A stretch of DNA of 64,000 bases, taken from positions 1,439,467 through 1,503,466 of the forward strand of contig NZ_BSTC01000001.1 in assembly GCF_030269305.1 (NCBI RefSeq), in the 5' to 3' direction. The first letter of the stretch is position 1, and the number at the start of each line of letters is the position of its first letter. This document shows, piece by piece, positions 44,619 to 53,237 of the stretch. The notes under the pieces were generated by a model, which was given only the letters and a program-made list of their open reading frames with translations, had not been told where the DNA came from and did not search any database. The DNA comes from Kineosporia sp. NBRC 101731 (GTDB lineage: Bacteria > Actinomycetota > Actinomycetes > Actinomycetales > Kineosporiaceae). The position numbers and the translations under genes were made by a program.

Positions 44619-46052
44619 TCACGATCCGGTGACTATGTCGTTTATCTCCTCTTCTCGCTGCAACGCGGCTCGGGCCACGTCCGGGTTCAGAGAAGGGCCT
44701 TCGGGGATGCGGGCCACGAGCGAGGCCGGAAGCGAATAGGTTTCGACTCCGCCGAGGCCCAGGGCCGACTGCGCCGTGCTCGTGGGAATGGCATATCGCA
44801 GACCCTGATCCGTGACCAGATACAGGGGTCCACTGTTAGCTGGAGTCTCGGGCGAGGGCTGGGAGTGCACCAGCGTGGCCTTGCCCGGTTGCACCCAGAC
44901 GCGGTCGGCGAGGGCGGTGGACGAGCTGGAGACCGCCTTGGTGTCGATGCCGCTCGCGACCGGGACCTCGCTGTTCAGGTACACGGTCGGGGTGAAATCG
45001 CCGTCGTCCCAGGCGGCACAGATGACGCTGTTCACCTGGCTGGGGCTGGTGAAGGTCGGGATCGTGGCCGGCGGATCGGTCGAGCTGGGCTTGGCGTCGG
45101 TGGAGCTGTCGGCGGCGGCCGCTGCGACGGCGTTGGCAGTGGCCGACTTGGGTGCGTCGCCCGATGCGGCTTCTTGAATCTTGGCCTGGAACTCGGTGAT
45201 CGGCACCAGACGGCTCGCGGTGACGAGGAAGTAGGCGGTGTTCGAACCGTTGTCGACCGACCGCACCTCGCCCACGCGTGCGCCGTCCATGGCTTTGCTG
45301 GCTCTGTTCTGGCCCGAGACCTCTATCGGCGCAATGACTTTACCTGCCGGAAGCGACTGCAGCCAGGAGTCGCCCGCCAGGGCGTAGGCTCCGCCGGTCA
45401 TGCCCATGGCACTGGCGACGATTTTCTCGTCGCGGACCGGGTAGCGGGTGTTGTGCCAGATCAGGGAAAGCCCGTTGTCGGTGGTGTTGCGCACCAGGAG
45501 GGCGTTGTCGGTGAGGGCGTCACCGGAGCCCGGTCGTTTGCCAACCACCATCCAGGTACGGCTGACCTCGTGCCCACTGCTGCTCACCTGCTGCGTGCAC
45601 TGGGACCACGGTGGGCTGACCAGATCGGAGCTCGAGGGCAGGTTGCTGGGTGCACCGACAATGCCGAGTTCCGGCCCGCGGGCTGCCCCGGTGAGGGACT
45701 TGGTGGAGGTGGAGGTCTTGGTGCTGGTGCCGGCGAGCAGGGCGGCGGACGCGAAGTTCGGCGTCGGGTAGAGCCGCTGGGCGGTCGCGTCGTAGTAGTA
45801 GGTGGCGCCGGTCTCCTTGACCACCACCACGGACTTGCCGTCTTCCCAGGAGGTCTTGCCGCCCGGGCGGATCAGACCCCAGACCCCGGCCCCGGCCAGC
45901 GCCACGACGGTGATCATGACGGCGGCGAAACCGGCGCCACCGAGCCGCCGGTAGGGCCACTCGGTGGGATCGGTCTCTTGCGCCACGGTGGCGCTGACCA
46001 CCCGCCGGGCGGCGAACTGGTAGCTGTCGAGAAGATCTCGGCGAGAAGCCAT
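44619..46052 (-). CDS. eccB: Type VII secretion protein EccB
   Basis: The 477-residue EccB has the typical short cytosolic start (MASRRDLLDSYQFAARRVVSA). One transmembrane helix (about 42-61, FAAVMITVVALAGAGVWGLI) leads to a large extracytoplasmic domain with PGGKTSWEDGKSVVVV and repeated beta segments. It forms the periplasm-facing part of the ESX channel. The start ATG overlaps the eccD stop (ATGA), so translation is coupled; the longer frame upstream is noise. Confidence 0.93.
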   Translation of the reverse strand: MASRRDLLDSYQFAARRVVSATVAQETDPTEWPYRRLGGAGFAAVMITVVALAGAGVWGLIRPGGKTSWEDGKSVVVVKETGATYYYDATAQRLYPTPNFASAALLAGTSTKTSTSTKSLTGAARGPELGIVGAPSNLPSSSDLVSPPWSQCTQQVSSSGHEVSRTWMVVGKRPGSGDALTDNALLVRNTTDNGLSLIWHNTRYPVRDEKIVASAMGMTGGAYALAGDSWLQSLPAGKVIAPIEVSGQNRASKAMDGARVGEVRSVDNGSNTAYFLVTASRLVPITEFQAKIQEAASGDAPKSATANAVAAAAADSSTDAKPSSTDPPATIPTFTSPSQVNSVICAAWDDGDFTPTVYLNSEVPVASGIDTKAVSSSSTALADRVWVQPGKATLVHSQPSPETPANSGPLYLVTDQGLRYAIPTSTAQSALGLGGVETYSLPASLVARIPEGPSLNPDVARAALQREEEINDIVTGS

Positions 46053-47443
46053 CAGCCGGCCAGCCCGCGCATGTACGAGAACAGGCCGAGCACGCTGGCC
46101 GCGAGCGGTGCAGCCGCGAGGGTCAGCACGATGTCGAAGATGTCGGCCCACCGTCCGAGCCGGGGGGACGGGGCTCGCCGGCTGTGGACGAGCGCCACCA
46201 CACACGAGCCGATGGCGAAGACGATCAGAACCGGCACCACCGAGAAGAGGCGCTTCTGATCGTCCATCCCCATGGTCAGGCCGGTCGCCGTGACTCCGAG
46301 ACCGACCAGGCCGCTGACGAGTGGCAGCAGCCGCTGCTGGGCGGAGACGAGCATGCGGGCGCGCAGCAGGTGGGCGGCCGAGATGACACCCGCCAGGATC
46401 AACGGGACCGTCGATCCGTCCAGGGCCAGCACCACGATGCAGGCCAGGGTGATGACCGCGGTGCCGAGCAGCAGGCCGGTGAGGATGTCGGTGGCCCGCG
46501 TCACACGGGCGACGGTGTCCTGGAAGGACGGGCCGGTGTCGGCCGTGCGCAGGTCGTTGATGTCGCGGGGCACGGAGGGTAGCGGAACCTGGCCCATCCG
46601 TACCGAAAGTATCGGGTAGGCCGGGCTGATGAGCAGGACGGTGGTGCCGAGGAGGGCAGCTGCACCGACGGTTCCGGGGGCGTTCATGGCCAGGGCCGCA
46701 CCGGCGATGCCACCGAGCGCAGCGAAGATCGCCCCGACGAAGACCCGGCGCACGTCGGCGACGCCGATCATGGCGGCCACGGCGACGAGGAGCATCGCCG
46801 CCGATCCGATCATCAGGTGGGCCGGGCTGAACCAGGGCCGGTCTTCACCCTGGGCGAGTAATACTCCGCCGGCCAGGGCGACGAGCGTGGCCGGGGCCGC
46901 GACGACGGCGCCCGCGCCGGCGTCGGAAAGGGCCCGCGAAAGGAAGGTGCCGCCCGCGGTCAGGACCACGGCCAGACCGATCAGGACCAGACCCGATCCG
47001 TAGGCCGCGCCGGGGGTGAGAAGAAGCAGGGCCGTGATCAGCAGCACGGTGCCGACAGTCACAGCAAGTCCACAGGTGCGGGTGGCCGAGGGGGCCCAGA
47101 CCCGCTGGGCCCGGCGGGCGCCGTCTGCGATGGCGTCCACGACGTCGTCGAAGTCGGGCTCGGGCCACTCCTGGTGGACGGGCACCAGGCAGAGCATCTC
47201 GCCGTCGTGAATACCTTGCGGCGCGAGCCCTCTGGTTACGTCGAGTGGCGTGCCGTCAACGCGGCGTAATGTCCATCCGCCGGTAGTGAGGCCGTCGATC
47301 GCCAGGTCGTCACCACCCTGCCGGAGCAGGCCGGGCAGTAATGAAGACACCGGAACCTGTTCTGGTAGAGCCACAGTCAGGCGACGCTTCGGTGTCATCA
47401 CCACCACGCGGGCGAGGCCGAGGCGGTCCGTGATGGCTGTCAT
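46052..47443 (-). CDS. eccD: Type VII secretion protein EccD
   Basis: The 463-residue polytopic membrane protein has an N-terminal ubiquitin-like domain (about 1-90, RLTVALPEQVPVSSLLPGLL). About eleven transmembrane helices follow from residue 120 onward (LAVTVGTVLLITALLLL ... VLTLAAAPLAASVLGLF). EccD lines the membrane pore with two copies per protomer in known ESX structures. It is divergent from eccC and translationally coupled to eccB. Confidence 0.93.
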   Translation of the reverse strand: MTAITDRLGLARVVVMTPKRRLTVALPEQVPVSSLLPGLLRQGGDDLAIDGLTTGGWTLRRVDGTPLDVTRGLAPQGIHDGEMLCLVPVHQEWPEPDFDDVVDAIADGARRAQRVWAPSATRTCGLAVTVGTVLLITALLLLTPGAAYGSGLVLIGLAVVLTAGGTFLSRALSDAGAGAVVAAPATLVALAGGVLLAQGEDRPWFSPAHLMIGSAAMLLVAVAAMIGVADVRRVFVGAIFAALGGIAGAALAMNAPGTVGAAALLGTTVLLISPAYPILSVRMGQVPLPSVPRDINDLRTADTGPSFQDTVARVTRATDILTGLLLGTAVITLACIVVLALDGSTVPLILAGVISAAHLLRARMLVSAQQRLLPLVSGLVGLGVTATGLTMGMDDQKRLFSVVPVLIVFAIGSCVVALVHSRRAPSPRLGRWADIFDIVLTLAAAPLAASVLGLFSYMRGLAG

Positions 47444-47777
47444 ACTGCTTACTTCCGCCCCTGGGTCGGTCTGAAGTGTGCCGCGGTGCCCCCCACCCCG
47501 GACGCATCACTGAACTACTTGAATACAGTTAATGCAAGGGGTGGTTCCTTAGGCCTGCCTCAATTTTCGGTTAGGTTTACCGAAATGTACGTGCGCCGGA
47601 ACACATTGGAGTAACAGCGTATCTGGAGCCCTAGTCTGGGCCTCTAGTTTCTTTCGTGACTCGAGAACGACGCGTTCGGTGCAACTCCCGTCCGCCGTCG
47701 TGCAACATGATGGCCGTTCCCCGCGTCCCCTCGTCGGTGTGGGGGCGCGCTGATTCGGCTGAGGGAGGGGACAGGGC
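47444..47777. promoter_or_regulatory. Divergent region between eccD and eccC
   Basis: The 334 bases between the divergent eccD and eccC starts must contain the promoters for both core transcription units. An AT-rich patch near 47510-47620 is the likeliest location. I could not identify a specific operator. Confidence 0.45.
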
Positions 47778-50700
47778 ATGGCGACCGTGGTGGTGAAGCG
47801 TGCCGCGCGGCGCCCGGAACCGGAGTACCCGTCCGGGGAGATCGTTCTTGAGGCGCCGCCGGAGATCCTCCAGTCGGAGGGTCGCGCCTGGATGCAGATG
47901 CTCATGGTCATGCCGATGCTGGCCGGCTCGGCGGCGATGGCGCTGATGTACACGTCCAACCGCAGTAGCAGCAGTCCGCTGATGTATGTCGCCGGTGGTC
48001 TGTTCGGGCTCTCGGCGATCGGCATGATCGGCGCCCAGATGCTGTACAGCGGTGGGCGCAACAAGCAGACGATGCGGGCCGCGCGCGCGGAGTACATGCG
48101 ATACCTCTCGCAGCAGCGGGCCCGGGTCCGGCGCATCATCGTGCAGCAGCGCAGCGCCCTGCACTACCGCTACCCGGCACCGGGTTCGCTGTGGTCGTTC
48201 CCCGACGGCCCCCGGTTGTGGGAGAGGCGTCCCTCGGACGGGGATTTCGGCATGATCCGGATCGGTCTCGGTCCGCAGGAACTGGCCACCGCCCTGATTC
48301 CGCCTCAGACCAAGCCCCTTGATCAGCTCGAGCCGATGTGTGCGGCCGCGCTGCGCCGTTTCATCCGCTCGTACGCGGTGGTGCCCGACCTGCCGGTGGT
48401 GATGGCGCTCGACGGGTTCTCCCGCATCCACGTGCGGGGTGACGGTGACCGGGCCCGGTCGATGGTGCGGGCGCTGCTCGCCCAGGCCGTGGTGCTGCAC
48501 GCTCCTGACGACCTGATCGTGGCCGTGTGCGTGGCTCCGGATCGTCGTGCCGACTGGGAATTCGCGAAGTGGCTGCCACATGCACAGCACCCGGACCGCA
48601 CTGACGCGCTTGGCCCCTTGCGCTTGATCGCTGACAGCGTTACTGGTCTTGAGGCCATGCTCGATGACGTCGTCGGTCGCAGGCCGAGATTCGACCCCTC
48701 CACCGCGTCCGGCCGGGTCGGCCAGCATGTGCTGGTCGTGCTCGACGGCGGTGCGGTAGCCGGTTCCGACCACCTGATGACCGACGGAGGTATCGAGGGC
48801 GTCACCGTCTTCGATCTCCGCGGTGAGGTCCCGCGGGTGCTCGACTACGCCACGCTGGTGCTCGATGTCGAGGCCGACGGCAAGCTGCGCAGCACCACGC
48901 TCAACGCCACCAGCGAGATGGGCACCGCCGACATCTTCAGCCCGCACGAGGCCGAGGCGCTGGCGATGCAGCTCTCCCCGTTGCGGATGACGCTGGCGGC
49001 CCGGGGCGACGTCGGCCTGTCTGCCGACCTCGGCCTGACAGAGTTGCTCGGTATCGGTGACGCCGCCCAGCTCGACACCTCCGTCACCTGGCTGCCCCGG
49101 CCCAGCCGCGATCGGCTCCGGGTGCCGATCGGCGTCTCGCCCGAGGGCATGCAGATCGACCTCGACCTGAAGGAATCGGCGCTGGAGGGCATGGGCCCGC
49201 ACGGCCTGCTCGTCGGGGCGACCGGCTCGGGTAAGTCCGAGCTGCTGCGCACCCTGGTGCTGGCCCTCGCCGCCACCCACGACTCCCAGGTGCTCAACTT
49301 CGTCCTCATCGACTTCAAGGGTGGGGCGACCTTCACCAAGCTGGACCGGCTCCCGCACACCAGCGCGGTGATCACCAACCTGGCCGACGAGCTGCCGCTG
49401 GTCGACCGGATGACCGACGCGATCAACGGTGAGCTGCTGCGCCGCCAGGAACTGCTCCGTGCGGCGGGCAATTTCGCCTCCCAGCGCGACTACGAACGGG
49501 TTCGGGTGTCCGGTGCACCCCTGCCGCCGCTGCCCAGCCTGCTGATCGTCTGTGACGAGTTCTCCGAGCTGCTCTCGGCCAAACCCGACTTCATCGAGAT
49601 GTTCGTGCAGATCGGCCGGCTCGGCCGGTCACTGGGTGTGCACCTGCTGCTCGCCTCGCAGCGCCTGGAAGAGGGCCGGCTGCGCGGCCTGGACACCCAT
49701 CTGTCGTACCGGATCGCGCTGCGGACGTTCTCGGCGATGGAGAGCCGGATCGCTCTGGGAACCTCGGACGCGTTCGAGCTGCCCCGCTCTCCCGGTCACG
49801 GGTACATCAAGTTCGGCACCGAGCCACTGGTGCGTTTCCGCGCCGCCTATGTATCGGGCACCTACCGGCACGATCACACCGGTCCGATCTCGGTGGCGGC
49901 CCAGGCGATCATCGACTTCACCTCGCAGTACACGCCCGCGACGCTGGGCGCCGGGAAGGAACTGGACGTCCCGGTGGAGCCCGACGAGTCTGCCGGTGGT
50001 GACACGCTTCTCGACGTCATGGTGGGACGCCTCGAAGGACGCGGCGATCCCGCTCACCAGGTCTGGCTGCCGCCCCTGGGCGATTCGCCGTCTCTCGCCG
50101 AGTTGCTGCCGCCGCTGGAGGTACAACCCGGACGCGGTCTGGTCGCCTCCGGAGCAGCGTCCGGGCTGGTCGCCCGGATCGGCATCGTCGACCGGCCGTT
50201 CGAGCAGCGTCGCGACGTGCTCGAGGTGGACCTGGCCGGCAGTGGTGGGCACATGGTGGTGGTCGGTGGCCCGCGCAGCGGCAAGAGCACGGTGCTGCGT
50301 GACCTGGTGCTCTCCCTGGCCCTGACCCATACGCCGGCCGAGACCCAGTTCTACGTGCTGGACTTCGGCGGTAGCGCGTTCTCGGCCATGAACGGTCTGC
50401 CGCACGTCGGTGGGGTGGCCGGTCGTCTCGACGTCAGCAAGGTCCGCCGCACGGTGTCCGAGGTGATGACCGTGCTGACCGCCCGCGAACAGCTGTTCGC
50501 GCGGCGCGGCATCGAATCGATGACGGAGTACCGGCGCCTGCGGGCGGCCGGCGAGATCACGGACGACGTGTTCGGCGATGTCTTCCTGATCGTCGACGGC
50601 TGGGCAACCCTGCGCAGCGATTTCGAGGACCTCGAAGCCGTGATCACGCAGGTTGCCGCGCGTGGCCTGACGTACGGCGTGCACCTGGTGGTCGCCGCCA

Positions 50701-51725
50701 GCCGCTGGATGGAGATGCGTCCCGCCGCCCGGGACATGTTCGGCAGCCGCCTGGAACTGCGGCTGGGTGACATCGCCGACTCCATGCTCGACCGTCGCAC
50801 CGCGATGAACGTGCCGGAGGGAACGCCGGGCCGCGGCATCACCCCCGACCGCTTCCACTTCCTCGCCGCGCTGCCCCGCATCGACGGCAAGCACACCAGC
50901 GACGACCTGGCCAAGGCGGTCAACGACACGGTGACCTCGATCGCCCGGCACTGGTCCGGTCCCTCCGCACCGCCCGTCCGCCTGCTGCCCGCCGAGTTCC
51001 CTTACAAGGAGATGGACCTGGGCGTCTCGGGCGGGATCCCGATCGGTGTGGCCGAGAGCGACCTCGGAGTGGTGCGCCTCGACCTCGACTCCGACCCGCA
51101 CTTCCTGCTCTACGGCGACTCCCGCTCGGGCAAGACCTCGTTCCTGCGGGCCTTCGGCAAGGCACTGACCGAGCGCTACGACTCCGAACAGGCACGCATC
51201 GTGGTGATCGACCACCGGCGCAGCCTGCTGGGCGCGATCACCGAACCGCACCTGATCGGCTACGGCACCGGGGCCGCACGCAGCGAGGAGATCCTCGCGG
51301 AGGTGGGCCAGGCCCTGCGCACCCGCCTGCCCGGCCCCGACGTCACAGCCGAACAGTTGCGCGACCGCAGCTGGTGGCGCGGCCCGGAACTGTTCGTCCT
51401 CGTCGATGACTACGAGCTGGTGGCCACGGCCAGCGGTAACCCGCTCGCGGTGCTGCAGGAGTTCGTCGGCCAGGCCCGTGATGTAGGCCTGCACCTCATC
51501 ATCGCCAGGCGTGCCGGTGGTGCGGGCCGGGCTCTGTACGAGCCGGTGACGATGGCTCTGCGGGAGATCGGATCGGCCGGCGTGATCCTGAACGGTCAGC
51601 GTGACGAGGGTGCTCTCCTGGGCAACGTTCGCCCGTCGGCGCAGCCGCCGGGTCGGGGTTGGCTGGTGGATCGGGAAAGGGGCACGGAGCTGGTGCAACT
51701 GGCCTGGCTGCCGCCGGCGGAGTGA
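47778..51725 (+). CDS. eccC: Type VII secretion motor ATPase EccC (fused EccCa-EccCb)
   Basis: This 1315-residue FtsK/SpoIIIE-type ATPase powers ESX secretion. Two transmembrane helices lie near residues 38-58 and 66-88, followed by a DUF-type stalk. Three ATPase domains carry Walker A motifs GATGSGKSE (about 480), GGPRSGKST (about 829) and GDSRSGKTS (about 1113). Domain 1 has Walker B LLIVCDEF. Single-chain EccC is typical of non-mycobacterial actinobacteria. ATG at 47778 follows GGGACAGGG. Its C-terminal coding sequence is echoed in the remnant at 55.7 kb. Confidence 0.95.
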   Translation: MATVVVKRAARRPEPEYPSGEIVLEAPPEILQSEGRAWMQMLMVMPMLAGSAAMALMYTSNRSSSSPLMYVAGGLFGLSAIGMIGAQMLYSGGRNKQTMRAARAEYMRYLSQQRARVRRIIVQQRSALHYRYPAPGSLWSFPDGPRLWERRPSDGDFGMIRIGLGPQELATALIPPQTKPLDQLEPMCAAALRRFIRSYAVVPDLPVVMALDGFSRIHVRGDGDRARSMVRALLAQAVVLHAPDDLIVAVCVAPDRRADWEFAKWLPHAQHPDRTDALGPLRLIADSVTGLEAMLDDVVGRRPRFDPSTASGRVGQHVLVVLDGGAVAGSDHLMTDGGIEGVTVFDLRGEVPRVLDYATLVLDVEADGKLRSTTLNATSEMGTADIFSPHEAEALAMQLSPLRMTLAARGDVGLSADLGLTELLGIGDAAQLDTSVTWLPRPSRDRLRVPIGVSPEGMQIDLDLKESALEGMGPHGLLVGATGSGKSELLRTLVLALAATHDSQVLNFVLIDFKGGATFTKLDRLPHTSAVITNLADELPLVDRMTDAINGELLRRQELLRAAGNFASQRDYERVRVSGAPLPPLPSLLIVCDEFSELLSAKPDFIEMFVQIGRLGRSLGVHLLLASQRLEEGRLRGLDTHLSYRIALRTFSAMESRIALGTSDAFELPRSPGHGYIKFGTEPLVRFRAAYVSGTYRHDHTGPISVAAQAIIDFTSQYTPATLGAGKELDVPVEPDESAGGDTLLDVMVGRLEGRGDPAHQVWLPPLGDSPSLAELLPPLEVQPGRGLVASGAASGLVARIGIVDRPFEQRRDVLEVDLAGSGGHMVVVGGPRSGKSTVLRDLVLSLALTHTPAETQFYVLDFGGSAFSAMNGLPHVGGVAGRLDVSKVRRTVSEVMTVLTAREQLFARRGIESMTEYRRLRAAGEITDDVFGDVFLIVDGWATLRSDFEDLEAVITQVAARGLTYGVHLVVAASRWMEMRPAARDMFGSRLELRLGDIADSMLDRRTAMNVPEGTPGRGITPDRFHFLAALPRIDGKHTSDDLAKAVNDTVTSIARHWSGPSAPPVRLLPAEFPYKEMDLGVSGGIPIGVAESDLGVVRLDLDSDPHFLLYGDSRSGKTSFLRAFGKALTERYDSEQARIVVIDHRRSLLGAITEPHLIGYGTGAARSEEILAEVGQALRTRLPGPDVTAEQLRDRSWWRGPELFVLVDDYELVATASGNPLAVLQEFVGQARDVGLHLIIARRAGGAGRALYEPVTMALREIGSAGVILNGQRDEGALLGNVRPSAQPPGRGWLVDRERGTELVQLAWLPPAE

Positions 51726-51884
51726 TGAAAGACGTATCACCTGACACAGGTGATTTGGGTACTGTTGAAAGAGCGGGGCCTGTGGTGCGGTCACGACGTC
51801 CTGGGGGGAGAGTCATGAGAGCCAGGATTGAAGTCGGCTTGGGGCGGGGGCGATGTGCTTAGCTTCGATCGCGGAGATCGCCTG

Positions 51885-52529
51885 ATGGTGTATCGCCGGG
51901 GAGCGGTTGCCGCGGTGGCGGCATCTGTGGTGCTGTGGGCTTCGGCGTGTGGGGGTTCGTCGGCGGGGGGAACCGAGGCGAGCGCGTCGAAGACCGCGAT
52001 GGCTGTGCCTTCGGTTACAGGTTCGCCCTCGGCGACGTCACCCTCGTCGGTGGAGTCCGGTGGTGCGTCGCCGACGGTCACGGTTTTCGCTCGCACCAGT
52101 GCGCCGGCAGATGAGGTTCTTGCTGGTGCAAGCGCCGCGATACGAAGGACTCCACGTGACGTCATGTCGTCATTGGCAGGAGAGATTCTGCTGTTTACTT
52201 CGATGCGTGGGCCGGTGCAGTATGCCCGCGTCACGAAGTCGAGTGTCCTGACGGAGCGGATGAAATGGTTTACCGATAAGGAGTTGGAAGGGGTGACCTA
52301 CCTTGTTGTGGTTCCGACGTGGGAGGAACGGAACAACAGGATGTCCTACTTCTTGATCACTGCTCGTGCGGCCACTGATCTTAGTAACATAAATTCCACC
52401 TCGCATCTGGTGCCTGCGGACCTGTCTTCCTTAGGGGATGTTCAGACGCTCACGCAAGCCGATATTGACTCTGTGTCTGACTGGCGACCGTTTATGGACA
52501 GACTGATAATGGTCTCTCATATACGGTGA
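51885..52529 (+). CDS. T7SS-linked hypothetical lipoprotein (paralogue B)
   Basis: The 214-residue lipoprotein (signal RRGAVAAVAASVVLWASACGG) is a clear paralogue of the gene at 42461. It shares APADEVLAGASAA, GPVQYARVTKSSVLTERMKWF, TYLVVVPT, LITARAATDL, VPADLSSLGDVQTLTQ and VSDWRPFM. ATG at 51885 is chosen because the signal peptide begins there with GGAG upstream. Placement after eccC mirrors paralogue A after mycP, so the two probably arose by duplication within the locus. Confidence 0.77.
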   Translation: MVYRRGAVAAVAASVVLWASACGGSSAGGTEASASKTAMAVPSVTGSPSATSPSSVESGGASPTVTVFARTSAPADEVLAGASAAIRRTPRDVMSSLAGEILLFTSMRGPVQYARVTKSSVLTERMKWFTDKELEGVTYLVVVPTWEERNNRMSYFLITARAATDLSNINSTSHLVPADLSSLGDVQTLTQADIDSVSDWRPFMDRLIMVSHIR

Positions 52530-52688
52530 AAGCTAATTTAATGTTTGTTCTCGCGGTGACTGATGAAGCCGAACGGGAATATTCATTGCATAAAAAATAC
52601 AACAGTCGTTGTTGTCGGAGCCTGTTGATCGTGGCGATGATGAGTGAGCGACCGGAGGTCCGGTCGCAATTCCCTGGGAGGGATCGTT

Positions 52689-53225
52689 GTGGGTGGAAAA
52701 GTTGAGGTCGACCCGTCTTCGTTGACGGCGTTCGCGAAGACGGTGAATTCGCTGGCGGCGGATCATGCCGAAGCGGCTGGGACTCATCCGGAGGATCTCG
52801 AAACGTACACGAATGCTATGTTTGATGAGTCGCTCGGATTTCCTGAGGCGCGTACCTTTTCGAGTAGTCATGCAACGCTGGCTACCTCGGTCCAGCGAAT
52901 GCTGACGGATGTTATCGCTGGTTTTGAGAGCTTGGGTAACGGCGCCGAATATTGTGCTTTCAGCTACACCAACAGTGACCAGCGTAATGCTGCAGCGCAA
53001 CGGAAGCTTGACAGTGCTCTGGGGCCTGATCAAGCCAACGAACTGGATGCGCCGCGTAGCGTTTCTGAGGAAATTCTCATCCGTAAGGAAGAGAATTATA
53101 TGAAGCAGTATCCGGGATTCGCGACTGAAGACTCCGGGTATGGCGATGACGGTTTCGAGCTCACGACTCGCAGCGGTAGGACTATCACCGTGGCGCCCGA
53201 ACCGGGTACTCCTTCCGGTAATTGA
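52689..53225 (+). CDS. EspC/WXG100-superfamily-like T7SS protein
   Basis: The 178-residue protein starts with GTG at 52689 (GGGAGGGA upstream). Its N-terminal helical part (VDPSSLTAFAKTVNSLAADHAEA... LATSVQRMLTDVIAGFESLG) follows the pattern of EspC-like/DUF2580 ESX proteins: VdP..L...a..v...a. It lacks the WxG turn and ends in an acidic Gly/Pro tail. It directly precedes the large candidate substrate (gap 12 bases). Such pairs usually form a secreted heterodimer. Base composition is AT-richer than the ecc genes. Confidence 0.7.
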   Translation: MGGKVEVDPSSLTAFAKTVNSLAADHAEAAGTHPEDLETYTNAMFDESLGFPEARTFSSSHATLATSVQRMLTDVIAGFESLGNGAEYCAFSYTNSDQRNAAAQRKLDSALGPDQANELDAPRSVSEEILIRKEENYMKQYPGFATEDSGYGDDGFELTTRSGRTITVAPEPGTPSGN

Positions 53226-53237
53226 GACGGGTAGAAC

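Noticed and set aside
47549-49358. Long minus-strand frames opposite the eccC start
   Set aside because: They are antisense to the EccC domains, whose membrane helices and Walker motifs are clear.
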